A DNA stretch of 64,000 bases, taken from the NCBI RefSeq assembly GCF_016741935.1, contig NZ_JAERRG010000003.1:372001-436000 (forward strand), in the 5' to 3' direction. The position numbers and the translations under genes were made by a program. This stretch comes from Streptomyces endocoffeicus. Lineage in GTDB: Bacteria; Actinomycetota; Actinomycetes; Streptomycetales; Streptomycetaceae. The notes under the pieces were generated by a model, which saw nothing but the letters and a program-made list of their open reading frames with translations, was not told the origin of the DNA and made no database searches. The first letter of the stretch is position 1; the number at the start of each line of letters is the position of its first letter. Positions 8,598 to 17,245 of this stretch are shown here, piece after piece.

Positions 8598-10019
8598 TCA
8601 GGCCAGTGCGCCCACGGCGCCCGGCAGTTGGCCGTCCTCCCACCGCGCGGCGCGGATCGTGGAGGCCGGGTGGTCGGGCAGGGTGCGGCGCCGGCCCGCG
8701 CCGTAGAAGCTCTCGCGGAGGGTGGTGGCCCGCTCGTCGTAGGCGTCGCGGGCCAGGCCTTGCCGCCGCAGCTCCGGGAGCGCCAGCTCGATGAAGTCCT
8801 CCCAGCCGCCGGGCTTGGTCGCGTAGCTGAGGTTGAATCCGTCGAGGTCCGCCTCGTCCCGCCAGGTGCGCAGCTCGGCGGCGACGGTCCGCGGGGAGCC
8901 GACGATGACCGCGCCGGTGCCGCCGATGCCGATGAACTCGGCGATCTGCCGGGAGGTCCAGGTCCGGGTGGGGTCCGCCTTGGAGAACATCTCCACGATC
9001 GAGCGCGAGCCGTCCACGTCCGCGTACTGGAGCGGCATGTCCGGGTCGAGCGTGCTCAGGTCGATCCCGGTCCAGCCCGCGTACCGGGCCAGCGCGCCCT
9101 CGTAGCTCACGTTCGCCAGGTGCCGCTCGTACTTCTCCCGCGCCTGTGCGTCGGTGGGCGCGACGATCACGGTGATCAGGGCGAGGATCTTCACGCTCCT
9201 GGGGTCGCGGCCCGCCTGTGCGACCGCGGTCCGGATCCGGTCGACGCTGTGCCGGGTGAGCTCGGGCGTCATCGTGTTCACGAAGACCGCTTCGGCGTTC
9301 CGCGCGGCGAAGAGCAGGCCGCGCGAGGAGGCGCCGGCCTGGAAGAGCATGGGGGTCCGCTGCGGCGACGGCTGGCACAGGTGGACGCCGGGGACCTCGA
9401 AGTAGGTGCCCTTGTGGCCGATGGGGTGGATGCGCCGCGGATCGAGATAGGCGCCGGCCTCCGCGTCGCGGATGACCGCGTCGTCCTGCCAGGAGCTCTC
9501 CCACAGCTTGTAGCAGACCTCCAGGTACTCGTCGGCCATGTCGTAGCGCTTGTCGTGCGGGATCTGCGTACCGAGCCCGAGGTTGCGCGCGGCCGATTCG
9601 CTGTAGGAGGTGACGATGTTCCAGCCGACCCGGCCCGCCGTCAGATGGTCCAGCGTGCTGAACTTGCGGGCCAGCGCGTACGGCTGCTCGTACGTCAGGG
9701 ACGCGGTGACGCCGAAGCCCAGGTGGCGGGTGACCGAAGCCATCGCCGAGACGATCAGAGCCGGGTCGTTGATCGGGAACTGGGCGGCGTCGCGCATCGC
9801 GGCGTCGGGGGACCCGCCGTAGACATCGTGATATCCGACGGTGTCGGCGAAGAAGATGCCGTCGAAGCAGGCGTCCTCCAGCATCCGAGCCGTGTCGGTC
9901 CAGTAGTCCACGTCGGTGTAGCGCCGGCCCTCGTCCTCCGGGTGACGCCAGGAACCCGCGGTCAGATGGGCGGGAGCGGCGACGTCGAAGGCGAAGAACT
10001 TCAGCGGCTGACTGCTCAT
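8598..10019 (-). CDS. NtaA/SnaA/DszA-type LLM flavin monooxygenase
   Basis: A 473-residue luciferase-like oxygenase of the nitrilotriacetate monooxygenase component A group, which uses FMNH2 and O2. Typical stretches are KFFAFDVAAPAHLTAGSWRH, ARMLEDACFDGIFFADTVG, HLTAGRVGWNIVTSY and GTGAVIVGSPRTVA. Family members attack aminopolycarboxylates, thioethers, sulfones or cyclic amides, so the substrate is open. The reduced flavin probably comes from the reductase encoded downstream. The promoter region at 10020-10150 has repeated TTCAGYATGC elements, and an IclR gene lies further upstream on the same strand. Confidence 0.92.
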   Translation of the reverse strand: MSSQPLKFFAFDVAAPAHLTAGSWRHPEDEGRRYTDVDYWTDTARMLEDACFDGIFFADTVGYHDVYGGSPDAAMRDAAQFPINDPALIVSAMASVTRHLGFGVTASLTYEQPYALARKFSTLDHLTAGRVGWNIVTSYSESAARNLGLGTQIPHDKRYDMADEYLEVCYKLWESSWQDDAVIRDAEAGAYLDPRRIHPIGHKGTYFEVPGVHLCQPSPQRTPMLFQAGASSRGLLFAARNAEAVFVNTMTPELTRHSVDRIRTAVAQAGRDPRSVKILALITVIVAPTDAQAREKYERHLANVSYEGALARYAGWTGIDLSTLDPDMPLQYADVDGSRSIVEMFSKADPTRTWTSRQIAEFIGIGGTGAVIVGSPRTVAAELRTWRDEADLDGFNLSYATKPGGWEDFIELALPELRRQGLARDAYDERATTLRESFYGAGRRRTLPDHPASTIRAARWEDGQLPGAVGALA

Positions 10020-10103
10020 GCTGCGCTCCAGGGCGAGAGGCGGGGCCTTCCTGCGGTGGGAGTTCCGCAGAGCACCTGAGGTGGGGAGAGTAGGAGCCTC
10101 CGA

Positions 10104-10145
10104 CGTTCAGTATGCGAACGCGGCGTCCATATTCAGCATGCTGGA
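10104..10145. promoter_or_regulatory. Candidate operators upstream of the NtaA-type gene
   Basis: Two related elements lie about 85-125 bp upstream of the monooxygenase start. The first is CGTTCA-N5-CGAACG (10104-10120). The second is a near-perfect 14-bp palindrome, TTCAGCATGCTGGA (10132-10145). TTCAGTATGC (10106-10115) and TTCAGCATGC (10132-10141) form a direct repeat 26 bp apart. The half-site CGTTCA also occurs as a perfect inverted repeat in front of the amine oxidase gene at 11474. Binding by the nearby IclR protein is inference. Confidence 0.5.
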
Positions 10146-10338
10146 GTCTCGCGAGGGCCGGTGTCAACAGGTGGGCCCGACGCGGCATGTGCCCACGGCG
10201 GGGCGGAGTCGATAAATCGTCTACGGGGGCCCGGGAGTCCGGGAGTCCGGGAGCCCGGGAGGGCATGCCGGGGCCGCCGGCCCCGGGGGCGGGGCGTCCG
10301 GATCTACGGGGTGTCCGGCGGACCCGATGCTTTCCCCT

Positions 10339-10455
10339 CCCCGCCCCTTCCCGCTACCAGGGGCGAAGCCCCTGGACCCCGAGGTCTGGGGCGGAGCCCC
10401 ACCACGCGGCGGAGCCGCATATCGATGCCGCGGGAAGGGGCGGGAAGGGGCGGGG
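10339..10455. repeat. Short element with 15-bp terminal inverted repeats and internal hairpins
   Basis: The 117-bp segment begins CCCCGCCCCTTCCCG (10339-10353) and ends with its exact reverse complement (10441-10455); a partial extra copy of the right end sits at 10431. Inside are three hairpins: 8-bp arms around GAA at 10357-10375, GGGGC-GGA-GCCCC at about 10389-10401, and GCGGC-GGA-GCCGC at about 10406-10418. Similar GGGGC-GAA-GCCCC-type intergenic elements are common in Streptomyces genomes. The rest of the 10150-10498 gap is GC-rich with CCGGGAGT repeats (about 10230-10262) and holds no gene. Confidence 0.8.
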
Positions 10456-10498
10456 AGAGGAGCGGCCCGCCGCGGGCGTCACGATCCGTCGGAGACCC

Positions 10499-11293
10499 CT
10501 AGGCGGACGGCGGGTCCTGCCAGAACGCCTCGGTCAGGCGGTCGACGACGGATCGCATCTCCTCGAGGGCCTCGGGGATCCGGTCCCGGCCGAACCGGTA
10601 CCGGGGCCCGTCGAGGGCCAGGATCGCCACCAGGGTCCCGGACGAGTCGCGGATCGGGCGCGCCAGGGACAGCAGCTCTTCCTCGAGTTCGTTGTCGATG
10701 ACGCCGAAGCCCTGCTCGCGGACCTGCTCCAGATCCTTGAGCAGGGTCGCGCGATCGGTGATGGTGCGCGAGGCGTAGGGCTCCAGCCGCTCCGGCAGGA
10801 GCGCGAGCACCTGCTCCACGGGCATCTCGGCGAGCAGGACCTTGCCGGTGGAGCTGGCGTGCAGGGGGTAGTGCTCGCCGACCATGTTCCGCGGCACGAT
10901 GCTGACCACATGGGAGCCCGCGGCCTCGGCGATCAGCTCGACCCCGCCCCTGAGGTCCGGCACCGACAGGGTCACCGACTCATTGAACCGGTCCGCCAGT
11001 TCCTGCAGCAGGGGCTGGGCGCGGGCGGCGAGGCCCGCGTGGGGGTCCGCGTAGCGGCCGAGCCGGGCCAGCTCCCAGCCCAGGATGTAGTTGTTGTCGA
11101 CGCGGTCGACGAGCCCGCTCTGCTCCAGGCTGTACAGCAGGCGGAAGGCGGTGGGCCGCGAGATCCCCGCCGCCTTGGCGAGGGTGGTGACGGTGGCTCC
11201 GGACCGGGGCTGGGCCGCCAACTCGCGGAGCAGCCGGACGCCTTTGGTCACGGACTTGTTGGTCATGTCCGCCGGTCCGGACGCGTCGCTCAT
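10499..11293 (-). CDS. IclR family regulator
   Basis: A 264-residue regulator with an N-terminal winged HTH (TLAKAAGISRPTAFRLLYSL, about residues 38-57) and a C-terminal IclR effector domain (HASSTGKVLLAEMP, SLARPIRDSSGTLVAILALD). It lies between a leftward monooxygenase operon and a rightward amine oxidase-LLM oxygenase group, and probably controls one or both. Inverted repeats built on TGAACG/CGTTCA occur in both flanking promoter regions (10104-10120 and 11474-11488), which fits a shared regulator, but binding is inferred. Confidence 0.9.
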   Translation of the reverse strand: MSDASGPADMTNKSVTKGVRLLRELAAQPRSGATVTTLAKAAGISRPTAFRLLYSLEQSGLVDRVDNNYILGWELARLGRYADPHAGLAARAQPLLQELADRFNESVTLSVPDLRGGVELIAEAAGSHVVSIVPRNMVGEHYPLHASSTGKVLLAEMPVEQVLALLPERLEPYASRTITDRATLLKDLEQVREQGFGVIDNELEEELLSLARPIRDSSGTLVAILALDGPRYRFGRDRIPEALEEMRSVVDRLTEAFWQDPPSA

Positions 11294-11378
11294 GGGGCCC
11301 TTTCGTCGTGCGGATCGTCATGCGGAGTCGCTCCGCGTGCGACCTTTCCCTCCACCGTACCGTCGGGCTGTTCGGGGA

Positions 11379-11488
11379 GTGAACGCCGTCACCGGGGGGA
11401 GCCGGGAGCCGCGGCCGCGCGAGGTCTTGACAGCGGGGTGGCGCATGCGGCCCACTATCCGTACGCGCTGAGCTGAACGTCGCGTTCA
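11379..11488. promoter_or_regulatory. Divergent control region with perfect TGAACG-N3-CGTTCA operator
   Basis: The gap between the IclR and amine oxidase genes holds a perfect 15-bp inverted repeat, TGAACGTCGCGTTCA (11474-11488), 48 bp before the amine oxidase start. A further TGAACG half-site (11380-11385) lies in the smaller palindrome GTGA-N6-TCAC (11379-11392). A TTGACA hexamer at 11427-11432 could be a -35 element, with the operator downstream of it. The layout suits repression of the amine oxidase group by the adjacent IclR protein. Confidence 0.55.
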
Positions 11489-11535
11489 CTTCGTGGACGC
11501 GCCTCGGAGTCGGGACTCTAAGAAGGAGGACTCAC

Positions 11536-12840
11536 TTGCCCGGGCAGGCAGACGTCGTCGTCATCGGGGCCGGAGTCGCCGGCCTGATCACCGCTCGCGA
11601 ACTCGGCCGGAAGGGAGCGCGGGTCGTCGTCCTCGAGGCCCGCGACCGGATCGGCGGCCGGACCTGGACCGATCACCGGCTGGGGCGGGACCTGGAGATG
11701 GGCGGCACCTGGGTGCACTGGGTCCAGCCGCACGTCTGGGCGGAGATCACCCGCTATGGCCTGGAGATCACCCGTGGCCCCCGCTCGGAGGAGACCTACT
11801 GGCTCGCCGGGGACCAGGTGCGCCGGGGGACCCTGGACGACTTCATGCGGCTCATCGACCCGGGCATGACCCGGCTGCTGGAAGACACCATGAAGTGGAT
11901 CCCCCGCCCGAACGCGCCGCTGACCGTCCCACGGCTGGCCGACGTCGACCAGTTCAACCTCCAGGAGATGCTCGACGACCTCGAGCTGTCCATCGACGAG
12001 CGGAACGCCAACGAGGCCGCGTGGGTCGGCCACTTCAACGCCCCGCTCGACCAGTGCGCCTACACCAGCGCCCTGCGCTGGACCGCCGCCACCGCCGGGT
12101 CCTGGCACCTCATGCACGAGGCATCCGCGATCTTCCGGCTCACCGGTGGCACCCGGAGCCTGGTGGAGGCCATCGCCGCCGACGCGGAAGCCGACATCCG
12201 CCTGTCCGCACCGGTGCGTTCCCTCACCCACGACGCCCACGGCGCCGAGATCACCTACGGAGACGGAGACACCATCACCGCCCGGCGTGTGGTGATCACC
12301 GTGCCGCGGAACGTCCTGCACCAGCTCGACATCACCCCCGCGCTGCCGGACGGCAAGCTCCGCCCCAGCCTGGAGGGGACCGCCTCCCGTGGCGCCAAGG
12401 CATGGATCCGGGTCCGCGGCCCCATCAAGCCCTTCTTCGCCTACTCCTCCCAAGCCCACCCCCTCGCCGTCGTACGCACCGAGTTCATCGGGGAGGACGA
12501 CGCCGTGCTGGTCGCCTTCGGCCCGGACTCGACCCGGATCGACGTCAACGACCCACAGGCCATCGACGCGGCACTCAAGGTCTGGCGCGACGACCTCGAG
12601 GTGCTCGAGGCCGGCGGCCACGACTGGATGGCCGACCCCTACTCCCAGGAGACCTGGCTGATCCAGCAGCCCCACCAGCTCACCCGCTACCACCGCGCCC
12701 AGCAGGAGAACACCGGAGTCCTGCACTTCGCCAGCAGCGACTACGCGAACATCTGGGCCGGTTTCATCGACGGCGCCATCGAAAGCGGCACCCGAGTGGC
12801 CCGCCAGGTCCAGGTGGACCTCCGGCGGACCGCGACCTGA
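11536..12840 (+). CDS. Flavin monoamine oxidase family protein
   Basis: A 434-residue FAD oxidase of the amine oxidase family, which oxidises amines to imines with O2. The dinucleotide-binding motif VIGAGVAGLITARELGRKG begins near residue 9, followed by an acidic strand end and RDRIGGRTWTD. A C-terminal FAD contact, YANIWAGFIDGAIESG, is present. The start is the TTG at 11536, which has a very strong AGAAGGAGGA five bases upstream; no ATG is suitably placed. It is divergent from the IclR gene and leads two LLM oxygenase genes, which suggests oxidative breakdown of an amine-containing compound. Confidence 0.9.
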   Translation: MPGQADVVVIGAGVAGLITARELGRKGARVVVLEARDRIGGRTWTDHRLGRDLEMGGTWVHWVQPHVWAEITRYGLEITRGPRSEETYWLAGDQVRRGTLDDFMRLIDPGMTRLLEDTMKWIPRPNAPLTVPRLADVDQFNLQEMLDDLELSIDERNANEAAWVGHFNAPLDQCAYTSALRWTAATAGSWHLMHEASAIFRLTGGTRSLVEAIAADAEADIRLSAPVRSLTHDAHGAEITYGDGDTITARRVVITVPRNVLHQLDITPALPDGKLRPSLEGTASRGAKAWIRVRGPIKPFFAYSSQAHPLAVVRTEFIGEDDAVLVAFGPDSTRIDVNDPQAIDAALKVWRDDLEVLEAGGHDWMADPYSQETWLIQQPHQLTRYHRAQQENTGVLHFASSDYANIWAGFIDGAIESGTRVARQVQVDLRRTAT

Positions 12841-13200
12841 ACCACCGTCATCAGGCGGAGTAAAGGCGGCGCACCCGCTCACGCGGGTCCAGCTCCGCAG
12901 GATGAGACACCAAAAGGTGTCCATTGACAGCGGCTCTCGTGGTCACGACCATATGGGATATGCATTCAACGCATCCGGGCGTGCTCTGCCGCTACGTGGA
13001 CTATCTGCGCACCTCCAGCGCCCTCTGTCGCTGACCGGGCGGTCGCACCGCCCCCGGAGGCCCGGCACCCGTAGCTGATCACCTCCTGCCACCGGCCCGG
13101 CCCGGAATACCTCTCTCCCTCGGCACCGTGCGTTCCGTGTGCGCGTGTGTCCGCCGCTCCCTGCGCGTACAACTCGCCTGCCCCGAAAGGCAATTGACCC
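12841..13200. other. 360-bp gap with several short inverted repeats, no gene
   Basis: No convincing coding region is present. A hairpin GACACC-AAAA-GGTGTC (12905-12920) follows the amine oxidase and may end its transcript. Then come three small inverted repeats: TCGTG-GT-CACGA, CATAT-GGG-ATATG (about 12950-12962) and ATGC-N7-GCAT (about 12960-12974). These could be control sites for the following LLM oxygenase gene. Confidence 0.5.
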
Positions 13201-14337
13201 ATGCCCGCATCCGCTCCATCGCTCGCGTCGTCGGTCGAGTTCATCGGCATGATCGAGACCCAGGAGGTCTCCGAGACCCGGCCCGCCACCGGTCCGGCGA
13301 TCGACCCGGAGTACACCACCCGCTTCGCCCGCGCCCACGAGGACGCGGGCTTCGACCGGATCCTCATCGGCTACAGCTCCCGTCGGCCCGACGGAACCCA
13401 GGTGGCCGCACATGTGGCGGCCCGCACCGAGCGGATCGGCCTGCTCATCGCCCACCGCCCCGGTTTCGTCGCCCCGACCCTCGCCGCGCGGGGCTTCGCC
13501 ACCCTCGACCAGTTCACCGGCGGACGCGTGGCCGTGCACACCATCACCGGTGGCAACGACGCGGAGCAGCGCAAGGACGGCGACTTCCTGGGCAAGGAGG
13601 AGCGCTACGAGCGCACCGACGAGTACCTGGGCATCCTGCGGCGTGCCTGGTCCTCCGCCGAGCCGTTCAGCCACGAGGGCCGCCACTACCGGTTGGAGGA
13701 CTACTCCTCCCAGGTCCTGCCGCACCGGGCCACCGGCATCCCGCTGTACTTCGGCGGCTCCTCCGAGGCCGCCTACCGGGTGGGTGGCAAACACGCCGAC
13801 ACCTTCGCGCTGTGGGGCGAACCGCTCGCGGAGACCGCCGAGCAGATCGCCTCCGTACGCGCCGCCGCGGCGGCCGCCGGACGTGCCGAGGCGCCCGGGA
13901 TCAGCGTGTCCTTCCGCCCGATCCTGGCGGCCACCGAGGAGCTGGCCTGGGAACGGGCCCACCGCGTCCTGGACACCATCAGGACCGGGACCGGACGCCC
14001 GTTCTTCCACCAGCGGAACGGCGAGCGCGCACCCCAGAACGCCGGATCACAGCGGCTCCTCGCGGCCGCCGCCAGGGCCGACCGCCACGACCGGGCGCTG
14101 TGGACCCCCACCGCCACCGCGACCGGCGCGGGCGGCAACACCACCGCCCTCGTCGGCACCCCGGAGACGGTCGCCCGGGCGCTGCTGGACTATGTGGACA
14201 TCGGCGCCACCACCCTGCTCATCCGTGGCTACGACCCGCTCGACGACGCCATCGACTACGGCCGCCACCTGATCCCCCTCGTACGCCAGGAACTCGCCCA
14301 CCGCGCCGCCACCACCCCGGCCGCCCTGTCCGGGTGA
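13201..14337 (+). CDS. LLM class flavin-dependent oxidoreductase (SsuD-like)
   Basis: A 378-residue luciferase-like monooxygenase resembling alkanesulfonate monooxygenase. It has the FMN-barrel signatures RTERIGLLIAHRPGFVAPTL, ATLDQFTGGRVAVHTITGGN and IPLYFGGSSEAAYRVGGKHA, and the C-terminal GTPETVARALLDYVDIGATT. It would use reduced FMN from a separate reductase, perhaps the one at 7945-8466. It lies between the amine oxidase gene and a second LLM gene on the same strand. The 360-bp upstream gap suggests its own promoter. The substrate is unknown. Confidence 0.9.
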   Translation: MPASAPSLASSVEFIGMIETQEVSETRPATGPAIDPEYTTRFARAHEDAGFDRILIGYSSRRPDGTQVAAHVAARTERIGLLIAHRPGFVAPTLAARGFATLDQFTGGRVAVHTITGGNDAEQRKDGDFLGKEERYERTDEYLGILRRAWSSAEPFSHEGRHYRLEDYSSQVLPHRATGIPLYFGGSSEAAYRVGGKHADTFALWGEPLAETAEQIASVRAAAAAAGRAEAPGISVSFRPILAATEELAWERAHRVLDTIRTGTGRPFFHQRNGERAPQNAGSQRLLAAAARADRHDRALWTPTATATGAGGNTTALVGTPETVARALLDYVDIGATTLLIRGYDPLDDAIDYGRHLIPLVRQELAHRAATTPAALSG

Positions 14338-14404
14338 AACGCTCCGCGACAATGGAACGGCAATGGTGTGCGGCGGAGTACGCCGCGGACGCTGGAGGAA
14401 TCCT

Positions 14405-15424
14405 GTGCCGCTGACCTCGAAACCCCTGCGCAAGCTGGGCTTCTTGACCATTGGGCTGTTCGACGAGGCCGACCCCCGCCGGGGCCATGAGTCGACGCTC
14501 GAGATCATCGAACTGGGCGAACGGCTGGGTTTCGACAGCGCCTGGGTGCGCCACCGCCATCTGCAATACGGCATCTCCTCTCCGACGGCCGTTCTGGCGG
14601 CGGTTTCGCAGCGCACCAGCCGCATCGAACTGGGCACGGCCGTCATCCCCATGGGATGGGAGAATCCGCTGCGGCTGGCCGAGGACCTGGCGACGGTCGA
14701 CATCCTGTCCGGGGGCCGCCTCAACCCGGGGGTCAGCGCCGGTCCGCCGAACCACTACGACCAGGTCAAGGGCGCGCTCCACCCCGACACCGCCGACGCC
14801 GAGGAGTTCGGCCACGAGCGGGTGCGACGGCTGCTGGACTGCGTACGCGGCGAACGGGTCACCGACTTCAGGGGTGTCGAGGGCTTCGAGGTGTTCTCCG
14901 ACCGCGTCCAGCCGCACGCCCCGGGGCTCGGCCGCCGCATGTGGTACGGCGGCGGCAGCCTGCGGTCGGCCCAGTGGGCCGGTGAGCATGGAATGAACCT
15001 GCTCACCAGCAGTGTGGTGAAGGCGGAGGAGTCGGAGGACTTCGCCGAGATCCAGCTTTCGCACATCCGGACCTTCCGCGCCCACCACCCCGACGGCGAC
15101 CGTGCCCGTGTCTCCCAGGGGCTCGTCGTCGTCCCCACCGACACCGCCTCACCGGAGCAGCGCGCGAAGTACGAGCGGTACGCCCAGCAGCGGCTGCCGC
15201 GTACCGCCACGCCCCAGGGGCCGGCGCGGATGATGTTCGCGCCCGATCTCGTCGGCACCTCCGAGGACATCGCCGAACGGCTCACCTCGCACGCCGCGTT
15301 CCGGGAGGTCGAGGAGGTGGCGTTCGCGCTGCCCTTCACCTTCGACCACGAGGACTACGTCCAGATCCTCACCGACATCGCCACCGAGCTGGCCCCGGCA
15401 CTGGGCTGGCGACCGGCCCCGTAG
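14405..15424 (+). CDS. LLM class flavin-dependent oxidoreductase
   Basis: A 339-residue luciferase-like oxygenase. Its N-terminus KLGFLTIGLFDEADPRRGHE, the barrel segment LRLAEDLATVDILSGGRLNP and the C-terminal loop are typical of the family. The start is taken as the GTG at 14405, because GGAGGA lies five bases upstream; a longer frame to 14363 has no such site. It follows the SsuD-like gene by 67 bp and is probably co-transcribed. It is convergent with the FmdB-like gene, with only 3 bp between the stop codons. Confidence 0.88.
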   Translation: MPLTSKPLRKLGFLTIGLFDEADPRRGHESTLEIIELGERLGFDSAWVRHRHLQYGISSPTAVLAAVSQRTSRIELGTAVIPMGWENPLRLAEDLATVDILSGGRLNPGVSAGPPNHYDQVKGALHPDTADAEEFGHERVRRLLDCVRGERVTDFRGVEGFEVFSDRVQPHAPGLGRRMWYGGGSLRSAQWAGEHGMNLLTSSVVKAEESEDFAEIQLSHIRTFRAHHPDGDRARVSQGLVVVPTDTASPEQRAKYERYAQQRLPRTATPQGPARMMFAPDLVGTSEDIAERLTSHAAFREVEEVAFALPFTFDHEDYVQILTDIATELAPALGWRPAP

Positions 15425-15427
15425 CGG

Positions 15428-15868
15428 TTATGTGTGAGAGTGGCCGTGCTGGTGTGAGTGTCCGTGCCCGTGGCCATGCGCGTGCCCGTGGCCATGTCCG
15501 GCTCCCTCGGACGGCGCGGGCAACGGGTCCCCGGCGCGCAACGGCGCCGCCTCGTATCTGCCCTCGTGGGCGACGATCGGCCGCCGGTCGCCCGCGAGTT
15601 CGGGGTACCTCTCCTCCAGCTTCTGCCGGGACTCGGCGGTGCGCCGCATGGCGGTGACGTAGTCGCGGTCGCCGCGGTAGGTCCCCTTCCAGGTCTGCGG
15701 CATCCGCTCCGGCGGCGGTGGCACGGCGGCGGTGCCGCCGAGGGCGAAGCTGCTGGGGATCTTGCGGGTCGCGGTCCCGCACTCCGGGCAGTTCGGCAGC
15801 GGGGCCGTGAACGACTGGATCACCTCGAAGCGGTGCCCGGCCTCGCAGGCGAGTTCATAGATGGCCAT
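15428..15868 (-). CDS. FmdB-type zinc-ribbon protein with His-rich tail
   Basis: A 146-residue protein with an N-terminal FmdB/CxxC zinc-ribbon region. The usual first CxxC is degraded to CEAGH (residues 8-12), while the second pair (CPEC, about 27-30) is intact, so metal might be held by three Cys and one His. The last 25 or so residues are a GHGHGHAHGHGHGHSHQHGH-like run, a likely Ni/Zn/Fe-binding tail. It is last in the leftward operon behind an iron-dependent alcohol dehydrogenase gene (9 bp gap), which suggests a metal supply or regulatory role for that enzyme. FmdB function is poorly defined. Confidence 0.82.
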   Translation of the reverse strand: MAIYELACEAGHRFEVIQSFTAPLPNCPECGTATRKIPSSFALGGTAAVPPPPERMPQTWKGTYRGDRDYVTAMRRTAESRQKLEERYPELAGDRRPIVAHEGRYEAAPLRAGDPLPAPSEGAGHGHGHAHGHGHGHSHQHGHSHT

Positions 15869-15877
15869 CGGTCCTCC

Positions 15878-17167
15878 TCACCAGAGCGACAGCGAGCGGT
15901 CGAAGATCCCGGCGAGGTCGTCCTCGGTGACCTCGCGCGGGGCGGTGGCCAGCAGCCGCTGCTGCTTCATGGCGCCGTCCACCAGTGCGGGGATGTCGCC
16001 CCTGTCGTAGCCGACACCGCCGATGCCGTCGGGCATGCCGATGTCACGCATCAACCGCTGGATCGCGGTGGGCAGATACTCGGCCGCGTCGGCGGGCCGT
16101 TCCATCCCCGGGGCGAGGAGTTCCGCCGCCCGCAGATGCCGTTCGGGCTGGGCGCTGAAGGTGAAGCGGAACGCCTCCGGCGCGGTGAGCGAGACGGCCA
16201 TCCCGTGCGGCACCATCGGCTCGTGTGCGGGGTAGCCGGCCGGGTGGAAGTCCTTCACCCGCCCGGCGATCGGGTAGGCGTTGGCGTGCGGGATGTGCAC
16301 ACCCGCGTTGCCGAAGCCGAGACCGGCGAAGGTGGCCGCCAGGGCCATCTCGGAGCGCGCCTCGGGATCGTCCCCGTCGCGGACCGCGGTACGGAAGGAC
16401 CGCGCGAGCAGGTGCAGCGCCCGCTCCGACCACGCGTCGGAGATGGGGTTGGCGCCGCAGTACGGCACCCGCTGCTCGGGGTGTTTGCGCGGGTAGGTGT
16501 CGTACGGGCGGGCCGTGTAGCTCTCCAGCGCGTGGCACAGGATGTCCATACCGCTGGCGGCGGTCACCCCGGCGGGCAGGGTGAAGGTCAGGTCCGGGTC
16601 GATGACCGCGAGCGTGGGCCGCAGCCGGGCGTGGCTGATGCCGGTCTTCACCTTCAGCTCCAGCACGTCGAGCACGCAGATGGTGGTGGACTCCGAGCCG
16701 GTTCCGGTGGTGGTGGGGACCGCGACCAGCGGTTTGAGCGGGTGCTCGGGCGCCAGCGCCCTGCCCACGGGCGCGTTGATGTAGTCCATCAGCGTGCCGG
16801 GGTTGGTGCTGAGCAGGTTGACGGCCTTGGCGGTGTCGATGCTGGAGCCGCCGCCCACCGCGACGAAGGCGTCCCACGGGCCCGACGCCCGCGCGTGGTC
16901 GACCGCCTCCCGCAGACTGATATCGGTGGGCTCCACGTGCACGCCGTCGAAGACATGGGCCTCGATGCCGAACGCGGTCATCCGTTCGGCGATGCGGTGG
17001 GGCGCGCCGGTGGCGGCCACCCCGGCGTCGGTGATCACGAGGACCCGGCGGACCCCGTGCTGGGAGAGGTCGAAGCCGATCTCGTCGGATGCTCCCGGCC
17101 CGAACTTCAGCGCCGGGGCGCCGTAGGTGAACACGGACTCGGGTCGGGCCGGAACGGTGCTGCTCAT
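15878..17167 (-). CDS. Iron-containing alcohol dehydrogenase (hydroxyacid-oxoacid transhydrogenase type)
   Basis: A 429-residue group III alcohol dehydrogenase. It has the cofactor-binding GGGSSIDTAKA near residue 104 and His-rich metal positions in DILCHALESYTARP, HIPHANAYPIAG and MVPHGMAVS. The insert NPISDAWSERALHLLARSF is typical of the HOT/ADHFE1 branch, which oxidises gamma-hydroxybutyrate to succinic semialdehyde while reducing 2-oxoglutarate. It sits 78 bp downstream of an MBL-fold lactonase gene, so it could act on the hydroxyacid released from a lactone. The pathway role is inferred from this pairing. Confidence 0.88.
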   Translation of the reverse strand: MSSTVPARPESVFTYGAPALKFGPGASDEIGFDLSQHGVRRVLVITDAGVAATGAPHRIAERMTAFGIEAHVFDGVHVEPTDISLREAVDHARASGPWDAFVAVGGGSSIDTAKAVNLLSTNPGTLMDYINAPVGRALAPEHPLKPLVAVPTTTGTGSESTTICVLDVLELKVKTGISHARLRPTLAVIDPDLTFTLPAGVTAASGMDILCHALESYTARPYDTYPRKHPEQRVPYCGANPISDAWSERALHLLARSFRTAVRDGDDPEARSEMALAATFAGLGFGNAGVHIPHANAYPIAGRVKDFHPAGYPAHEPMVPHGMAVSLTAPEAFRFTFSAQPERHLRAAELLAPGMERPADAAEYLPTAIQRLMRDIGMPDGIGGVGYDRGDIPALVDGAMKQQRLLATAPREVTEDDLAGIFDRSLSLW

Positions 17168-17245
17168 ACGCGTCCCTCCTGGGGATCGGGATAGGTCCCG
17201 GCGGCGCGGCGAGCCGGGCTCGGAGCGCCGGCCGGGTCCGGACGA

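Noticed and set aside
7945..10266. A single 773-codon reverse protein containing the flavin reductase at its end
   Set aside because: The first 600 codons are out of frame with the NtaA-type gene and low in complexity; the reductase has its own ATG and ribosome binding site at 8466.
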